DNA of 37,600 nucleotides from Wenzhouxiangella sp. (GCA_007131235.1 SLQY01000110.1:1-37600), one strand, 5' to 3'. Shown: positions 16,237 through 24,873, counted from the stretch's first letter. Numbers and translations are program-made. Notes: generated by a model not told the origin, from the sequence alone.

Positions 16237-17615
16237 CCGATATGTCACATGGCTACGCTGACATGATGAGCGCCCTGCGCCAGAGCTTTGCAAGCGGCCT
16301 GACCAGGCCACTGGACTGGCGGTCTGGCCAGCTCGATGCGTTGGAAAGAATGCTGAAGGAGAACGAATCGGCAATCAGTGAGGCGCTGGTTGCTGACCTG
16401 GGCAAGCCCGAGCAGGAAATCTTGCTGGGTGAGTTGTCCCTGCTCTATTCCGAGATCCGCCATGCCAGGCGCAAGCTGAAACGATGGAGTCGTCCGCGAC
16501 GGGTCTTCACGCCGATGGTAGGTCAGCCCGGGCGAAGCTGGGTACAGCCGGAGCCACTGGGTGTGGTCCTGATCATGGGCGCATGGAACTACCCGGTTCA
16601 GCTTGTACTGAGCCCGCTGATTCCGGCCCTGGCCGCTGGCAACTGCGTGGTTATCAAGCCATCGGAAATTGCCGCACGCACGGCCGACCTGATGGCCGAG
16701 CTGATTCCACGTTACCTCGATTCGGCCGCCGTCCAGGTTGTTCAGGGCGCGGTCGATGAGACCACGGCGTTGCTGCAGCAACGTTTTGATCATGTCTTCT
16801 ACACCGGCGGCGCTGTCGTGGGGCGGATCGTGATGCGGGCTGCGGCCGAGCACTTGACGCCGGTCACCCTGGAGCTTGGCGGCAAGAGCCCGGCTGTGAT
16901 CGATGCCGGTGCCGACCTGGAGTCGGCAGCCCGACGCCTGGTGTGGGGCAAATGCCTGAATGCCGGCCAGACCTGCATTGCCCCGGATTACGTGCTGGTC
17001 AGTGCCGAGCAGCGCGAACCGCTGGTTGCGGCCATGCGCTCCCAGCTCGACGCCATGTATGGCAGTGATCGACTGGCCAGCCAGGATTACGGGAAGATCA
17101 TCAACCGCCGTCATTTTGATCGACTCAGGGCTTACCTGGATGCCGGCACGGTGGCGGTTGGTGGCCAGGTTGATGAAACCGGGGAGCGGATCGAACCGAC
17201 CATCCTGGTCGATGTCAAGCCCGATGATCCGGTCATGCAGGAAGAGATCTTCGGTCCGATTCTGCCGATACTGACCGTGTCAGACCTGGATGAGGCACTG
17301 GGTTTCATCAAGGCCAGGGAAAAGCCGCTGGCGGCGTATTTTTTCACCCGCAGCAAGGCCAGTGAGCGCCGTTTCGTGGATCAGGTCAGCACCGGCAATC
17401 TCTGCATCAATGACGTACTGATGTTCATGTCAGTGCCGGAGTTGCCCTTTGGTGGCGTCGGCAACAGCGGCATGGGCCAGTATCATGGCAAGGCTGGCTT
17501 CGATCGGCTCAGTCATTTGAAGGCGGTCATGAAGCGCAGCCGCTTCCCGGAAATACCGGTTCGTTTCCCCCCTTACAGCGATTTCAAGATGAAACTGCTG
17601 CGATGGTTGGGCTGA
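16233..17615 (+). CDS. Aldehyde dehydrogenase, class 3 / coniferyl-aldehyde type
   Basis: A 460-residue NAD(P)-dependent enzyme oxidising aldehydes to acids. Catalytic residues are Cys248 (NAGQTCIAPDYVLV), Glu214 (LELGGKSPAVID) and Asn119 (GAWNYPVQL). The short length and the absence of an N-terminal extension are typical of class 3 fatty or aromatic aldehyde dehydrogenases. The C-terminus is not a clear membrane anchor. It is co-translated with the upstream TetR regulator. Substrate cannot be fixed from sequence; long-chain or aromatic aldehydes are both possible. Confidence 0.92.
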   Translation: MTDMSHGYADMMSALRQSFASGLTRPLDWRSGQLDALERMLKENESAISEALVADLGKPEQEILLGELSLLYSEIRHARRKLKRWSRPRRVFTPMVGQPGRSWVQPEPLGVVLIMGAWNYPVQLVLSPLIPALAAGNCVVIKPSEIAARTADLMAELIPRYLDSAAVQVVQGAVDETTALLQQRFDHVFYTGGAVVGRIVMRAAAEHLTPVTLELGGKSPAVIDAGADLESAARRLVWGKCLNAGQTCIAPDYVLVSAEQREPLVAAMRSQLDAMYGSDRLASQDYGKIINRRHFDRLRAYLDAGTVAVGGQVDETGERIEPTILVDVKPDDPVMQEEIFGPILPILTVSDLDEALGFIKAREKPLAAYFFTRSKASERRFVDQVSTGNLCINDVLMFMSVPELPFGGVGNSGMGQYHGKAGFDRLSHLKAVMKRSRFPEIPVRFPPYSDFKMKLLRWLG

Positions 17616-17626
17616 ACCCTTGGGCT

Positions 17627-17653
17627 CGATCAGGCTCAAAAGCCTTGTGATCG
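17627..17653 (+). terminator. Stem-loop after the aldehyde dehydrogenase gene
   Basis: CGATC-AGGCT-CAAA-AGCCT-(TGT)-GATCG gives ten base pairs with a three-base bulge, eleven bases past the stop. Only a distant GTTTT follows. This is a probable transcript end or 3' stabiliser. Confidence 0.45.
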
Positions 17654-17694
17654 CTCTGTTGCATGTTTTCTGGCCTTACTGATATCCGCGCTGT

Positions 17695-18216
17695 ATGAAT
17701 CGATTAATCCGGGGGCGTACGCCCTACCTGCTTGTTTTTGTGGCCTGTGTCGGCCTCCTGGCCTACGCGCTCTATGCCCAGTTTGTCATGGAGCTGCCGC
17801 CTTGCCCCCTGTGCATGCTGCAGCGCTATGGCTTCATGCTGATGGGGCTGGTGGCGCTGGCCATGGCCGTGCACAACCCGAGGGCCTGGGGGCGCTGGGT
17901 TTATGCGCTACCTTATTTCGGCGGCGCGATATGGGGAATCTCGACCGCCGGTCGCCACCTGCGTATCCAGGGCACTGAGCCGGATCTGCTCGGTGGTTGC
18001 GGGGCAGACTGGCAGTTCATGGTAGAGACCGAGTGGCCCTGGGCCGATCGCATTCGCGAGGCCTTCACCGCCACCGGCGATTGCACCGAGATCGACTGGG
18101 TGTTTCTGGGCTTGTCAATGCCGGCCTGGACGCTGCTCTGGTATGTTGGTCTTGCAGCGTTTATGCTGTGGGTTCTTATTGCAAACAAGCGCCGAAAAGA
18201 AGCTTTTCAACGATGA
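17695..18216 (+). CDS. dsbB: Disulfide bond formation protein DsbB
   Basis: A 173-residue inner-membrane quinone reductase that reoxidises periplasmic DsbA. There are four membrane helices (about residues 11-29, 45-60, 70-84 and 143-163). The first periplasmic loop holds the Cys37-Pro-Leu-Cys40 pair. The second loop holds Cys102 (GGCGADW) and Cys130 (TGDCTEIDW), the second redox pair. The quinone-site arginine lies in MLQRYG. Its stop overlaps the start of the DAHP synthase gene (ATGA), an unexpected partner. Confidence 0.94.
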   Translation: MNRLIRGRTPYLLVFVACVGLLAYALYAQFVMELPPCPLCMLQRYGFMLMGLVALAMAVHNPRAWGRWVYALPYFGGAIWGISTAGRHLRIQGTEPDLLGGCGADWQFMVETEWPWADRIREAFTATGDCTEIDWVFLGLSMPAWTLLWYVGLAAFMLWVLIANKRRKEAFQR

Positions 18217-19583
18217 CTGAACGACTGAAGACGATCACCCCAGCGCAAGGCTGGCGTCCTGATTCCTGGCAGCAGAAACTGGCCGGTCAGCAGGCCACCT
18301 ACGATGATGAGAACGAGCTTCGGGGCGCCCTGGCACGTCTGGCCGGCATGCCACCGCTGGTCACGTCCTGGGAAATTCTTGCCCTTAAAAAGCAGATTGC
18401 AGAAGCCCAGGCAGGCAAGCGATTCTTCCTCCAGGGCGGTGACTGTGCTGAGGTGTTTGGCGAATGTCAGTCCTCGATCATCGCCAACCGGCTCAAGGTG
18501 CTGTTGCAGATGTCGTTGATTCTGCTCCACGGCCTGGAAATGCCGGTGCTGAGGGTAGGGCGTTTTGCCGGCCAGTACGCCAAGCCGCGCTCATCCGACC
18601 TGGAGACGCGCGACGGGGTCAGTCTGCCTAGCTATCGTGGCGACCTGGTCAATTCCCCTGACTTCACCGAGGCCGCGCGACGGCCGGACCCGGCTCGTCT
18701 TCTCCAGGCCCATGCCTGTTCGGCCATGACCATGAATTTTGTCCGTGCCCTGGTCGACGGCGGCTTTGCAGACCTTCACCACCCGGAATACTGGGACCTG
18801 GGCTGGGTCGAGCATTCCCCGCTGGCGGCGGAGTTTCACCGAATTTCCGACAGCATCGGCCAGTCGGTCCGCTTTGTCGAGACCATTACCGGGCAGAAGC
18901 CAGGCAGTCTCAAGCGGGTTGACTTTTTCACCTCGCACGAGGCCTTGCACTTGCACTACGAGCAGGCCCTGACTCGCCAGGTGCCGCGGCAGTGGGGTTG
19001 GTTCAACCTGGCCACGCATTTCCCGTGGATCGGCATGCGCACTGCCGAAATGGACGGGGCCCATGTCGAAATGTTCCGGGGTATTCGCAATCCCATGGGC
19101 ATCAAGGTGGGGCCGGGCATGAGTGCAAGCTGGCTCAAGGACCTCATTCGGACGCTGAATCCCGACAATGAGCCGGGTAGGCTGGTCCTGATCCACCGCA
19201 TGGGGGCCGGCAAGGTCGGCGATCACCTGCCGGGCCTGATCGAGGCGGCCAAGAGCACCGGATCACCGGTCTTGTGGATTTGCGATCCCATGCATGGCAA
19301 TACCGAAAAGGCTGCCAATGGTTACAAGACCCGTCGCTTCGCCAACATCCAGGCCGAACTGGAACAGGCCTTCGATATCCACGCAGCTTGCGGCTCGCGC
19401 CTGGGTGGTGTGCACCTCGAGCTGACTGGTGAAAACGTGACCGAATGCGTTGGTGGTGCCCGCGAACTCAACGAGGAAGACCTGGCAACCTGCTACAAGA
19501 CCACGGTCGATCCTAGGCTGAATTACGAGCAGGCGCTGGAAATGGCGATGCTGGTCGTGAGAAAACATCGCAGCCTGGCTTGA
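18213..19583 (+). CDS. Class II DAHP synthase (3-deoxy-7-phosphoheptulonate synthase)
   Basis: A 456-residue enzyme that condenses phosphoenolpyruvate and erythrose-4-phosphate, the first step of the shikimate pathway to aromatic amino acids. It belongs to the plant/Mycobacterium type: FFLQGGDCAEVFGE (metal ligand Cys78), VGRFAGQYAKPRSSD, PSYRGDLVN, ICDPMHGNT and GGVHLELTGENVTECVGG. This is not the E. coli AroFGH fold class. The ATG chosen (MTERLKTITP) overlaps the dsbB stop and gives the family N-terminus; the frame is open much further up, but that part lies inside dsbB. A palindromic repeat follows the stop. Confidence 0.94.
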   Translation: MTERLKTITPAQGWRPDSWQQKLAGQQATYDDENELRGALARLAGMPPLVTSWEILALKKQIAEAQAGKRFFLQGGDCAEVFGECQSSIIANRLKVLLQMSLILLHGLEMPVLRVGRFAGQYAKPRSSDLETRDGVSLPSYRGDLVNSPDFTEAARRPDPARLLQAHACSAMTMNFVRALVDGGFADLHHPEYWDLGWVEHSPLAAEFHRISDSIGQSVRFVETITGQKPGSLKRVDFFTSHEALHLHYEQALTRQVPRQWGWFNLATHFPWIGMRTAEMDGAHVEMFRGIRNPMGIKVGPGMSASWLKDLIRTLNPDNEPGRLVLIHRMGAGKVGDHLPGLIEAAKSTGSPVLWICDPMHGNTEKAANGYKTRRFANIQAELEQAFDIHAACGSRLGGVHLELTGENVTECVGGARELNEEDLATCYKTTVDPRLNYEQALEMAMLVVRKHRSLA

Positions 19584-19588
19584 AAGAA

Positions 19589-19645
19589 AGGGTTCAGGGC
19601 TCAGGAACCCAGCTGTCGGACCTGAGCCCTGAACCCTGAACCCTT
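19589..19645. repeat. Palindromic 7-bp-unit repeat, element D, between convergent genes
   Basis: A 17-base arm (19589-19605, GGGTTCA and GGGCTCA units) is the perfect reverse complement of 19621-19637, with a 15-base loop. One further GAACCCT unit extends the right arm. It sits exactly between the stops of the DAHP synthase gene and mdh, so it could act as a bidirectional transcription end, although it lacks a T-run. The heptad structure links it to the repeats inside dnaE2. Confidence 0.85.
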
Positions 19646-19648
19646 ATT

Positions 19649-20626
19649 TCAGAGCAATGCCTCTACCGCTGCCCGCTCCTCGCGCAGTTCCTGGTCAGTG
19701 GCCTCCATGCGCGCCCGCGAGAACGCATTGATTTCCAGGCCCTGAACGATGCTGTACTTGCCGTTTTCGCAGGTGCAGGGGAAGGAGTAGATCACGCCCG
19801 GCGCAATGCCATAGCTGCCGTCGGCGGGAACGGCCATGGAGACCCAGTCGTCACCGTCGGTGCCCAGCGCCCAGTCCCGGATATGGTCAATGGCGGCCGA
19901 GGCCGCCGAGGCGGCGCTTGATGCGCCCCGAGCCTTGATGATCGCGGCGCCGCGTTGCTGTACGGTAGGAATGAAATTATCGCTGTACCAGGCCTGGTCG
20001 ACGCCTTCCATGGCTGGCTTTCCGGCAACCAGGGCATGATGCAGGTCCGGGTACTGGGTCGAGGAGTGGTTGCCCCAGATCGTCATTTTCTTGATGTGGG
20101 TGTGGTGTAGTCCGCTCCTGGCAGCCAGTTGCGCAAGCGCGCGATTGTGGTCAAGCCGGGTCATGGCGGTGAAGTTTGCGGCCGGCAGGTCGGGTGCGTT
20201 GGCCTGGGCAATCAAGGCGTTGGTGTTGGCCGGGTTACCGACCACCAGGACCTTGACATCGCGGCTGGCAACTGCGTTCAACGACTTGCCCTGGGGGCCG
20301 AAGATCTTGCCATTTTCGCTGAGCAGGTCGGCCCGTTCCATGCCCGGTCCGCGTGGCCGGGCACCGACCAGGATGGCGTAGTCGGCGTCCTTGAACCCTT
20401 CGTCCAGATCGGTGGTGGCCACAACGCCATGGAGCAGCGGGAAGGCTGCGTCGTCCAGTTCCATGACCACGCCCTTGAGGGTGTCGAGCGCGGGTGGGAT
20501 TTCCAGCAGCTGAAGAATCACCGGCTGGGTCGGACCCAGCAGATCGCCGGATGCGATGCGAAAACAGAGCTGGTAGCCGATCTGCCCTGCGGCACCGGTG
20601 ATGGCCACGCGTACGGGTTCATTCAT
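19649..20626 (-). CDS. mdh: NAD-dependent malate dehydrogenase
   Basis: A 325-residue cytosolic-type malate dehydrogenase of the TCA cycle. The NAD-binding loop is [10 protein letters not shown] (residues 11-20). The active-site arginines lie in the mobile loop [13 protein letters not shown] (Arg92, Arg98). The substrate Arg157 and Asp159 lie in MTRLDHNRA, and the catalytic His187 in [11 protein letters not shown]. It is the LDH-like longer form found in Xanthomonas and actinobacteria rather than the shorter E. coli form. It is monocistronic and convergent with the DAHP synthase gene. Confidence 0.95.
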   Translation of the reverse strand: MNEPVRVAITGAAGQIGYQLCFRIASGDLLGPTQPVILQLLEIPPALDTLKGVVMELDDAAFPLLHGVVATTDLDEGFKDADYAILVGARPRGPGMERADLLSENGKIFGPQGKSLNAVASRDVKVLVVGNPANTNALIAQANAPDLPAANFTAMTRLDHNRALAQLAARSGLHHTHIKKMTIWGNHSSTQYPDLHHALVAGKPAMEGVDQAWYSDNFIPTVQQRGAAIIKARGASSAASAASAAIDHIRDWALGTDGDDWVSMAVPADGSYGIAPGVIYSFPCTCENGKYSIVQGLEINAFSRARMEATDQELREERAAVEALL

Positions 20627-20757
20627 CGAAAGTCTCCACGGTAATCAAGGTAAGCCGCATATGGTAACGCTTTTGCAGGAGCTAGTGCCGTCTCGGTGCC
20701 AGGCACGCCAACGGATGGCCGTGCGCTTGACCTGACCCGGTCGGGCCCCAACTTAAC

Positions 20758-20773
20758 GTTTGCCCTAGCAAAC
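20758..20773. promoter_or_regulatory. Small palindrome before ratA
   Basis: GTTTGC-CCTA-GCAAAC is a perfect 6-bp stem ending eleven bases before the ratA ATG, where a ribosome site would normally lie. It could be an operator or a translation-modulating hairpin. The rest of the 158-bp mdh-ratA gap shows nothing I can name. Confidence 0.35.
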
Positions 20774-20784
20774 AGTACCGCTTC

Positions 20785-21219
20785 ATGACGCAGGTTCACC
20801 GCTTTGCCCTTGTGACTTTCACGCCGCAGCAGATGTTTGAGCTGGTCCGGGACGTTCCGCGTTATCCGGAGTTTCTCAACTGGGTCCAGGCTGCAACCGT
20901 TCACGAGGAAGATGAGCTGCACCAGTTGGCCACGCTGGAGGTGCGGATCGCCGGCATTACCCGGCGATTCACGACCGACAACAAGCTTATACCCGGGCGC
21001 CGCCTGGAGATGAACCTGCGCAGTGGCCCGTTCGATCATCTGGGCGGTGCCTGGCAGTTCGATGCCCTTGGAGACCTGGGTGCAAAGGTCAGCCTGGATC
21101 TGCAGTTTTCCATGGCCCGTTCGGCGCTGATGCTGCCGTTTCGGCGCGGGTTCAGTCGAATGGCCGATCGCATGGTCGACGACTTCTGTCGTCGCGCCGA
21201 ACAGCTGCATGGCCGCTGA
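20785..21219 (+). CDS. ratA: RatA / COQ10-like START-domain protein
   Basis: A 144-residue SRPBCC (START-like) protein. Family hallmarks are the N-terminal FTPQQMFELVRDVPRYPEFLNW, a central sheet (RRFTTDNKLIPGRRLEMNLRSGPFDHLGGAW) and a C-terminal helix (RMADRMVDDFCRRAEQL). In E. coli RatA was reported to inhibit 70S ribosome formation, while its mitochondrial relative Coq10 binds ubiquinone; a quinone or lipid role is equally possible. It overlaps ratB by 11 bases, the usual pair. smpB, often next to it, is not seen here. Confidence 0.9.
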   Translation: MTQVHRFALVTFTPQQMFELVRDVPRYPEFLNWVQAATVHEEDELHQLATLEVRIAGITRRFTTDNKLIPGRRLEMNLRSGPFDHLGGAWQFDALGDLGAKVSLDLQFSMARSALMLPFRRGFSRMADRMVDDFCRRAEQLHGR

Positions 21220-21499
21220 GCTGACCATCGAGGTGGTTGCCGGCGACGCCGGGCGGCAGACCCTGCGACGCCTGGTCGTGCCGGAAGGAACGACGGTAAG
21301 CGATGCCATCAAGCGGGCCGGGCTGGACGCCGTTTTGCCTGACCTGGAAATTGATCCAGCTCGACTCGGCATCTTTGGCCAGCGGGTCGAACCCGACCAG
21401 CCCCTCAAGGACGGCGACCGGGTCGAGATCTATCGTCCGCTCAAGGCCGATCCCAAGGAAGTCAGACGGCAGCTGGCCGCGCTGAACCGCAAGCGCTGA
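21209..21499 (+). CDS. ratB: RnfH/RatB family ubiquitin-fold protein
   Basis: A 96-residue small beta-grasp protein (UPF0125). It has the pattern LTIEVVAGDAG...VVPEGTTVSDAIKRAGL...LGIFGQRVEPDQPLKDGDRVEIYRPL, with the terminal RVEIYRPL block diagnostic of RnfH/RatB and ThiS-like folds. The function is not settled; it travels with ratA. The start overlaps ratA by 11 bases. It ends eight bases before the convergent bamE stop. Confidence 0.9.
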   Translation: MAAELTIEVVAGDAGRQTLRRLVVPEGTTVSDAIKRAGLDAVLPDLEIDPARLGIFGQRVEPDQPLKDGDRVEIYRPLKADPKEVRRQLAALNRKR

Positions 21500-21507
21500 T
21501 TACGCGA

Positions 21508-21909
21508 TCATTGCTCGCGGCGCAGTGACTCGAGGTCCTGGATTGGCTGGTCGTCGCGTTGCTGCAGATCACGCAAGGCCTGGGCGGCGACCGAGTCCTG
21601 ATCGAGAAAGCTGCCTTCCAGGGCAGCAAGTCGGTTGTCCTCGAAGCGCAGGGTCAGGACACGCTTGACGGTGTTGGTTCCGCGCGGTGCGTAGGTATTG
21701 ACATAGTCCCAACGGTCCTGGTGGAACGGGCTTTGGACCGACGGCGACCCGAGCAGGACTTGAACCTGCCGCTTGGTCATGCCGATCTCCAGCCGGGCCA
21801 CATCGTCGTCGTCGAGGACGTTGCCTTGCTGGATATCTTGCTTGTAGACGATATTGCAGGCTGCCAGGCTCAGAGCCAGGGCCACACAAAGCGCGATCCG
21901 CTTTAGCAT
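21508..21909 (-). CDS. bamE: Outer-membrane assembly lipoprotein BamE (SmpA/OmlA)
   Basis: A 133-residue lipoprotein of the BAM complex that inserts beta-barrel proteins in the outer membrane. A signal peptide with lipobox (MLKRIALCVALALSLAAC, acylated Cys18) precedes the family core YKQDIQQGNVLDDDDVARL, IGMTKRQVQVLLGSP and RWDYVNTY. I start at MLKRIA; the frame is open 62 codons further up, but that region lacks signal character and runs over the fur start. It is divergent from fur, as in Pseudomonas and Xanthomonas. Confidence 0.93.
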   Translation of the reverse strand: MLKRIALCVALALSLAACNIVYKQDIQQGNVLDDDDVARLEIGMTKRQVQVLLGSPSVQSPFHQDRWDYVNTYAPRGTNTVKRVLTLRFEDNRLAALEGSFLDQDSVAAQALRDLQQRDDQPIQDLESLRREQ

Positions 21910-21994
21910 TGAAAAAATCCGGGAATGGGCAAAACAGGCCCAATGATACAATATCGACCCGGTTGGCCGGTTAAACGAATGTTCAGGTGCACTG

Positions 21995-22426
21995 ATGTCC
22001 GAAGAAACCACGGAGTTGCGCAAGGCGGGTCTGAAGGTGACCCATCCCCGCCTGCAGATTCTAAGGCTGCTGGAGCAGACCGACCAGAAGCACATGACCG
22101 CCGACCAGATCTACCGAGCCCTGAACGATCAGGGCGAGGATATTGGCCTGGCCACCGTTTACCGGGTCTTGAGCCAGTTCGAGTCGGCTCAGCTGGTTCG
22201 CAAGCACATGTTCGACGATGGCAGCGGACGACCCGCCCAGGCCTGCTACGAACTCGACGAAGGTGAGCACCACGACCACATGGTGTGCATGGAGACCGGC
22301 GAGGTGATCGAGTTCTTCGACGAGGCCATCGAGCGTCGCCAGGAAGAAATCGCACACAAGCACGGTTACGAGATTGTCGACCACTCACTGGTCATGTACG
22401 TGCGCCCGCGCAAGTCCAACGGCTGA
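21995..22426 (+). CDS. fur: Ferric uptake regulator Fur
   Basis: A 143-residue iron-dependent repressor. An N-terminal winged helix (ATVYRVLSQFESAQLV) is followed by a dimerisation domain with the HHDHMVC metal-site motif and the VIEFFDEAIERRQ segment. The second Cys of the E. coli CxxC motif is Thr here (CMETG), as in the Pseudomonas type, so no structural Cys4 zinc is expected. It is divergent from bamE across an 85-bp gap with a TACAAT hexamer (21947-21952) as possible -10. Its stop abuts the recN stop (TGATCA). Confidence 0.95.
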   Translation: MSEETTELRKAGLKVTHPRLQILRLLEQTDQKHMTADQIYRALNDQGEDIGLATVYRVLSQFESAQLVRKHMFDDGSGRPAQACYELDEGEHHDHMVCMETGEVIEFFDEAIERRQEEIAHKHGYEIVDHSLVMYVRPRKSNG

Positions 22427-24091
22427 TCAAGCCTTGCCGGCGGCAAGCAGTTCGCTGGCATGGGCCAGGCTTCGCTTGGAGTCGGGGTTGCCCAGCATGC
22501 GGGCAATCTCGCGCTTGCGCTGGCCGGCGTCCATGGCCACCACCTCAAGCTGCGTACTGTCCTCACCCAGGCGCTTGCTCACCCTGACCTGCTGATCGGC
22601 GCAGGCTGCGACCTGGGCCAGGTGTGTGACGCAAAACGCCTGGCCCTGGTCGGCAACCTGCTTCAGGAACCGCCCAACCACGGCCGCTGTCTCGCCGCCT
22701 ATCCCCGCATCCACCTCGTCGAAGACCCGCACGGTCGGACCGTCGTGCGGTCGGGCGGCAATCATCAGGGCCAGGCTGACTCTGGACAGCTCGCCACCCG
22801 AGGCGACGCGGCCGATTGACTGCGGCGGCTGGCCCGGGTTGGCGCTGAACAGGATGCTGATCCGGTCCTGGCCGTGGGGGGAGGGTGCGAGAGCGCTGTC
22901 GCGTTCAACCAGGATCTGCAGGCGCGCGCGGTCCATTCCCAGGCGCTTCAAGCTTGCTGCAACCTGGCTTTGCAGCGTGTCGGCGGCCTGCTGACGTGCC
23001 TGCCGCAGCCGGTCGGCGCTGGTTTGCCAATCGGCCAGGGCGGTGGACAGCGCCTGCGCCAGCCGTTGCCTTTCCTGGTCCTGGTCTTCCAGCTTGTCCA
23101 GGCGAGTGCGCAGCTCAAGCGCCAGCGCGGGCAATCGTTCGGGATCGACCCGGTGCTTGCGAGCCAGGTCCAGCGCTTTCTGCAGGCGCCGGTTGATCCG
23201 GTCCAGTCGAGCCGGATCAATGTCACCGTCGTCGTCATGGCGCTCCAGCTCGGCGATAGCTTCGTCGACATTGATTCGCGCCTCCTCAAGCAATGCAGCC
23301 GCAGCGTCGAGGTGGGCATCCAGGGTCCGCACCCCGCTCAAGGCCTGCAGGGCTTCGAGCACCAGGCCACGAACAGAGGGCTGATCATCCTGGTCCAGCA
23401 GCGCGCTGGCGCGGGTCAGGGCAGAGCGTACCTCGTCAGATCTGGCCAGGCGCTCCTGCTCCAGTTCCATTTCCTGGAACTCGCCCTCGGCCAGGGCCAG
23501 CTCCTCGAGTTCCTGGCATTGAAAGCGCAGCAATTCTTGCTGGGCCGCGTCGCCGCTATCGGCCTCGAAGTCGGTCAAGGCCTGGCGGGCGTTGCGCCAG
23601 GACTGCCAGCGATCGCGGACCTGGTCGAGGAAAACGGGCTCGACTTGTTGGTCAAGCAGTTGGCGCTGGGTTTCGGCCCGGCCCAGTCGCTGGTGTTCAT
23701 GCTGGCCGTGAATTTCAACCAGCAACTCACCCAGTTCCGCCAGTTGGCCGATCGTGACCGGGCGGCCATTGATCCAGGCCCGCGATGGCCCGCCACGGCC
23801 CAGCAACCGGCGAATCAGCAGCTCGTCGCCGTCACTGAGCGCCTGCTCGGCCAACCAGTCCCTGGCTGCGGACGGGTCGGCCAGCTCGAATCGTGCTGAA
23901 AGTTCGGCCTGGTCCTGGCCGGCTGCGATCAGGCCGGAGTCTGCCCGGTCGCCCAGCAACAGCCCCATGGCGTCGACGAGAATCGATTTGCCGGCACCGG
24001 TCTCGCCGGTGATCGCGGTAAATCCGGCTTCAAAATCCAGCTCGAGCTGCTCGACGATGGCGAAATGACGAATGGACAGGTAACGCAGCAT
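22427..24091 (-). CDS. recN: DNA repair protein RecN
   Basis: A 554-residue SMC-like ATPase for double-strand break repair. Walker A is GETGAGKS (residues 29-36). A long coiled-coil middle follows, then the ABC signature VASGGELSRVSLAL and Walker B VRVFDEVDAGIGGETAA. I start at MLRYLSIRHF, the family N-terminus; the frame extends 20 codons more, but that part is not family-like. recN is often SOS-induced; I looked for a CTGT-N8-ACAG box upstream and did not find one. It is divergent from grpE and convergent with fur. Confidence 0.94.
   Translation of the reverse strand: MLRYLSIRHFAIVEQLELDFEAGFTAITGETGAGKSILVDAMGLLLGDRADSGLIAAGQDQAELSARFELADPSAARDWLAEQALSDGDELLIRRLLGRGGPSRAWINGRPVTIGQLAELGELLVEIHGQHEHQRLGRAETQRQLLDQQVEPVFLDQVRDRWQSWRNARQALTDFEADSGDAAQQELLRFQCQELEELALAEGEFQEMELEQERLARSDEVRSALTRASALLDQDDQPSVRGLVLEALQALSGVRTLDAHLDAAAALLEEARINVDEAIAELERHDDDGDIDPARLDRINRRLQKALDLARKHRVDPERLPALALELRTRLDKLEDQDQERQRLAQALSTALADWQTSADRLRQARQQAADTLQSQVAASLKRLGMDRARLQILVERDSALAPSPHGQDRISILFSANPGQPPQSIGRVASGGELSRVSLALMIAARPHDGPTVRVFDEVDAGIGGETAAVVGRFLKQVADQGQAFCVTHLAQVAACADQQVRVSKRLGEDSTQLEVVAMDAGQRKREIARMLGNPDSKRSLAHASELLAAGKA
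22433..22447 (+). terminator. Hairpin just after fur, inside the recN 3' end
   Basis: CTTGCC-GGC-GGCAAG is a perfect 6-bp stem six bases past the fur stop and within the last codons of recN. It may end the fur transcript. There is no T-run. Confidence 0.3.
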
Positions 24092-24192
24092 GATGACATC
24101 GACAGGTTGAAGGCGGGTGGTCCAGATGGTTCCAGATCGTCCCTTGGCCAATTCTACACGGGCAGACGGTTTGGCCAGTACGTAACCGCGCC

Positions 24193-24221
24193 GTTGTTTT
24201 CCGGACCAGTCAACCCCAGTT
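24193..24221 (+). promoter_or_regulatory. Possible sigma32 promoter of grpE
   Basis: GTTGTTT and CCCCAGTT are separated by 14 bases. The -10 half matches CCCCATNT except one base; the -35 half keeps only the TTG core. Position before a heat-shock gene supports it. Confidence 0.4.
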
Positions 24222-24239
24222 AAACGCGCAGGTCAACGA

Positions 24240-24833
24240 ATGCGGAATTCTAATCCCATGGGTGAGCATCAAGACAGCAACCGGGCCGGGTCTGAAACCC
24301 AGCATGAAACGACCCGGCAGCGTGAGGCCGAGCAGGCTGACGAGGCGTTGCAGGGCCAGGTAGAGGACGGCGGGGTGGCCGCCGAGAGCGAACCGGCATC
24401 AAGCGATGAGGAGATGGCACGTCTGCGCGAAGCACTGCTGCGCACCCGGGCCGAGATGGACAATCTGCAGAAGCGAGCGCAGCGGGAAGTGGAGAAATCC
24501 CGGCGCTTCGCCGTTGACAGCCTGTTGCGCGACCTGGTGCCGGTGGTTGACAGTCTCGACCAGGGCCTGGAGAGCGCAGGCGATGACAGCAGCCTCAGCG
24601 AGGGCTTGAGCCTGACCCGGCGCCAGCTGCTCAATACGCTGACTCGCTTCGGCCTGGAGGAAGAAGACCCCTCGGGCAAGCCATTCGATCCGCAATGGCA
24701 CGAAGCGATGAGCATGCAGCCGTCAGACCAGCATCCGCCGGATACGGTCATTACCGTGCTGCAGAAGGGGTACCGGCTGCATGATCGGCTGCTTCGCCCG
24801 GCCAGGGTAATTGTGGCGCGCAGCCCGGATTGA
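24240..24833 (+). CDS. grpE: GrpE nucleotide exchange factor
   Basis: A 197-residue DnaK co-factor that releases ADP. An acidic, disordered N-terminus and a long coiled coil (about residues 55-110, EEMARLREALLRTRAEMDNLQKRAQREVEKSRRF) precede a four-helix and beta-wing head ending in the family motif DTVITVLQKGYRLHDRLLRPARVIVA. Start could be this ATG or the one 18 bases on (MGEHQD); the first has an AGG nearby. First gene of grpE-dnaK-dnaJ. Confidence 0.94.
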   Translation: MRNSNPMGEHQDSNRAGSETQHETTRQREAEQADEALQGQVEDGGVAAESEPASSDEEMARLREALLRTRAEMDNLQKRAQREVEKSRRFAVDSLLRDLVPVVDSLDQGLESAGDDSSLSEGLSLTRRQLLNTLTRFGLEEEDPSGKPFDPQWHEAMSMQPSDQHPPDTVITVLQKGYRLHDRLLRPARVIVARSPD

Positions 24834-24844
24834 CGGGTAGGGCA

Positions 24845-24873
24845 TTTGAAAAGCGGGGTCTTCAGCCCCACTA
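24845..24873 (+). promoter_or_regulatory. Sigma32-type heat-shock promoter of dnaK
   Basis: TTTGAAA and CCCCACTA are separated by 14 bases, close to CTTGAAA-N13-15-CCCCATNT. The overlapping GGGG-TCTTCAG-CCCC can also fold as a 4-bp hairpin. It lies 64 bases before the dnaK ATG. Confidence 0.65.

Noticed and set aside
22263-22325. Fur lacks the second Cys of the CxxC zinc motif
   Set aside because: The CMETG form matches what I recall of Pseudomonas-type Fur proteins, so it is not a defect or novelty.
24092-24239. Possible LexA box before recN
   Set aside because: No CTGT-N8-ACAG site was found; the only ACAG lacks a partner half. A repeated TCCAGAT pair there is too short to interpret.
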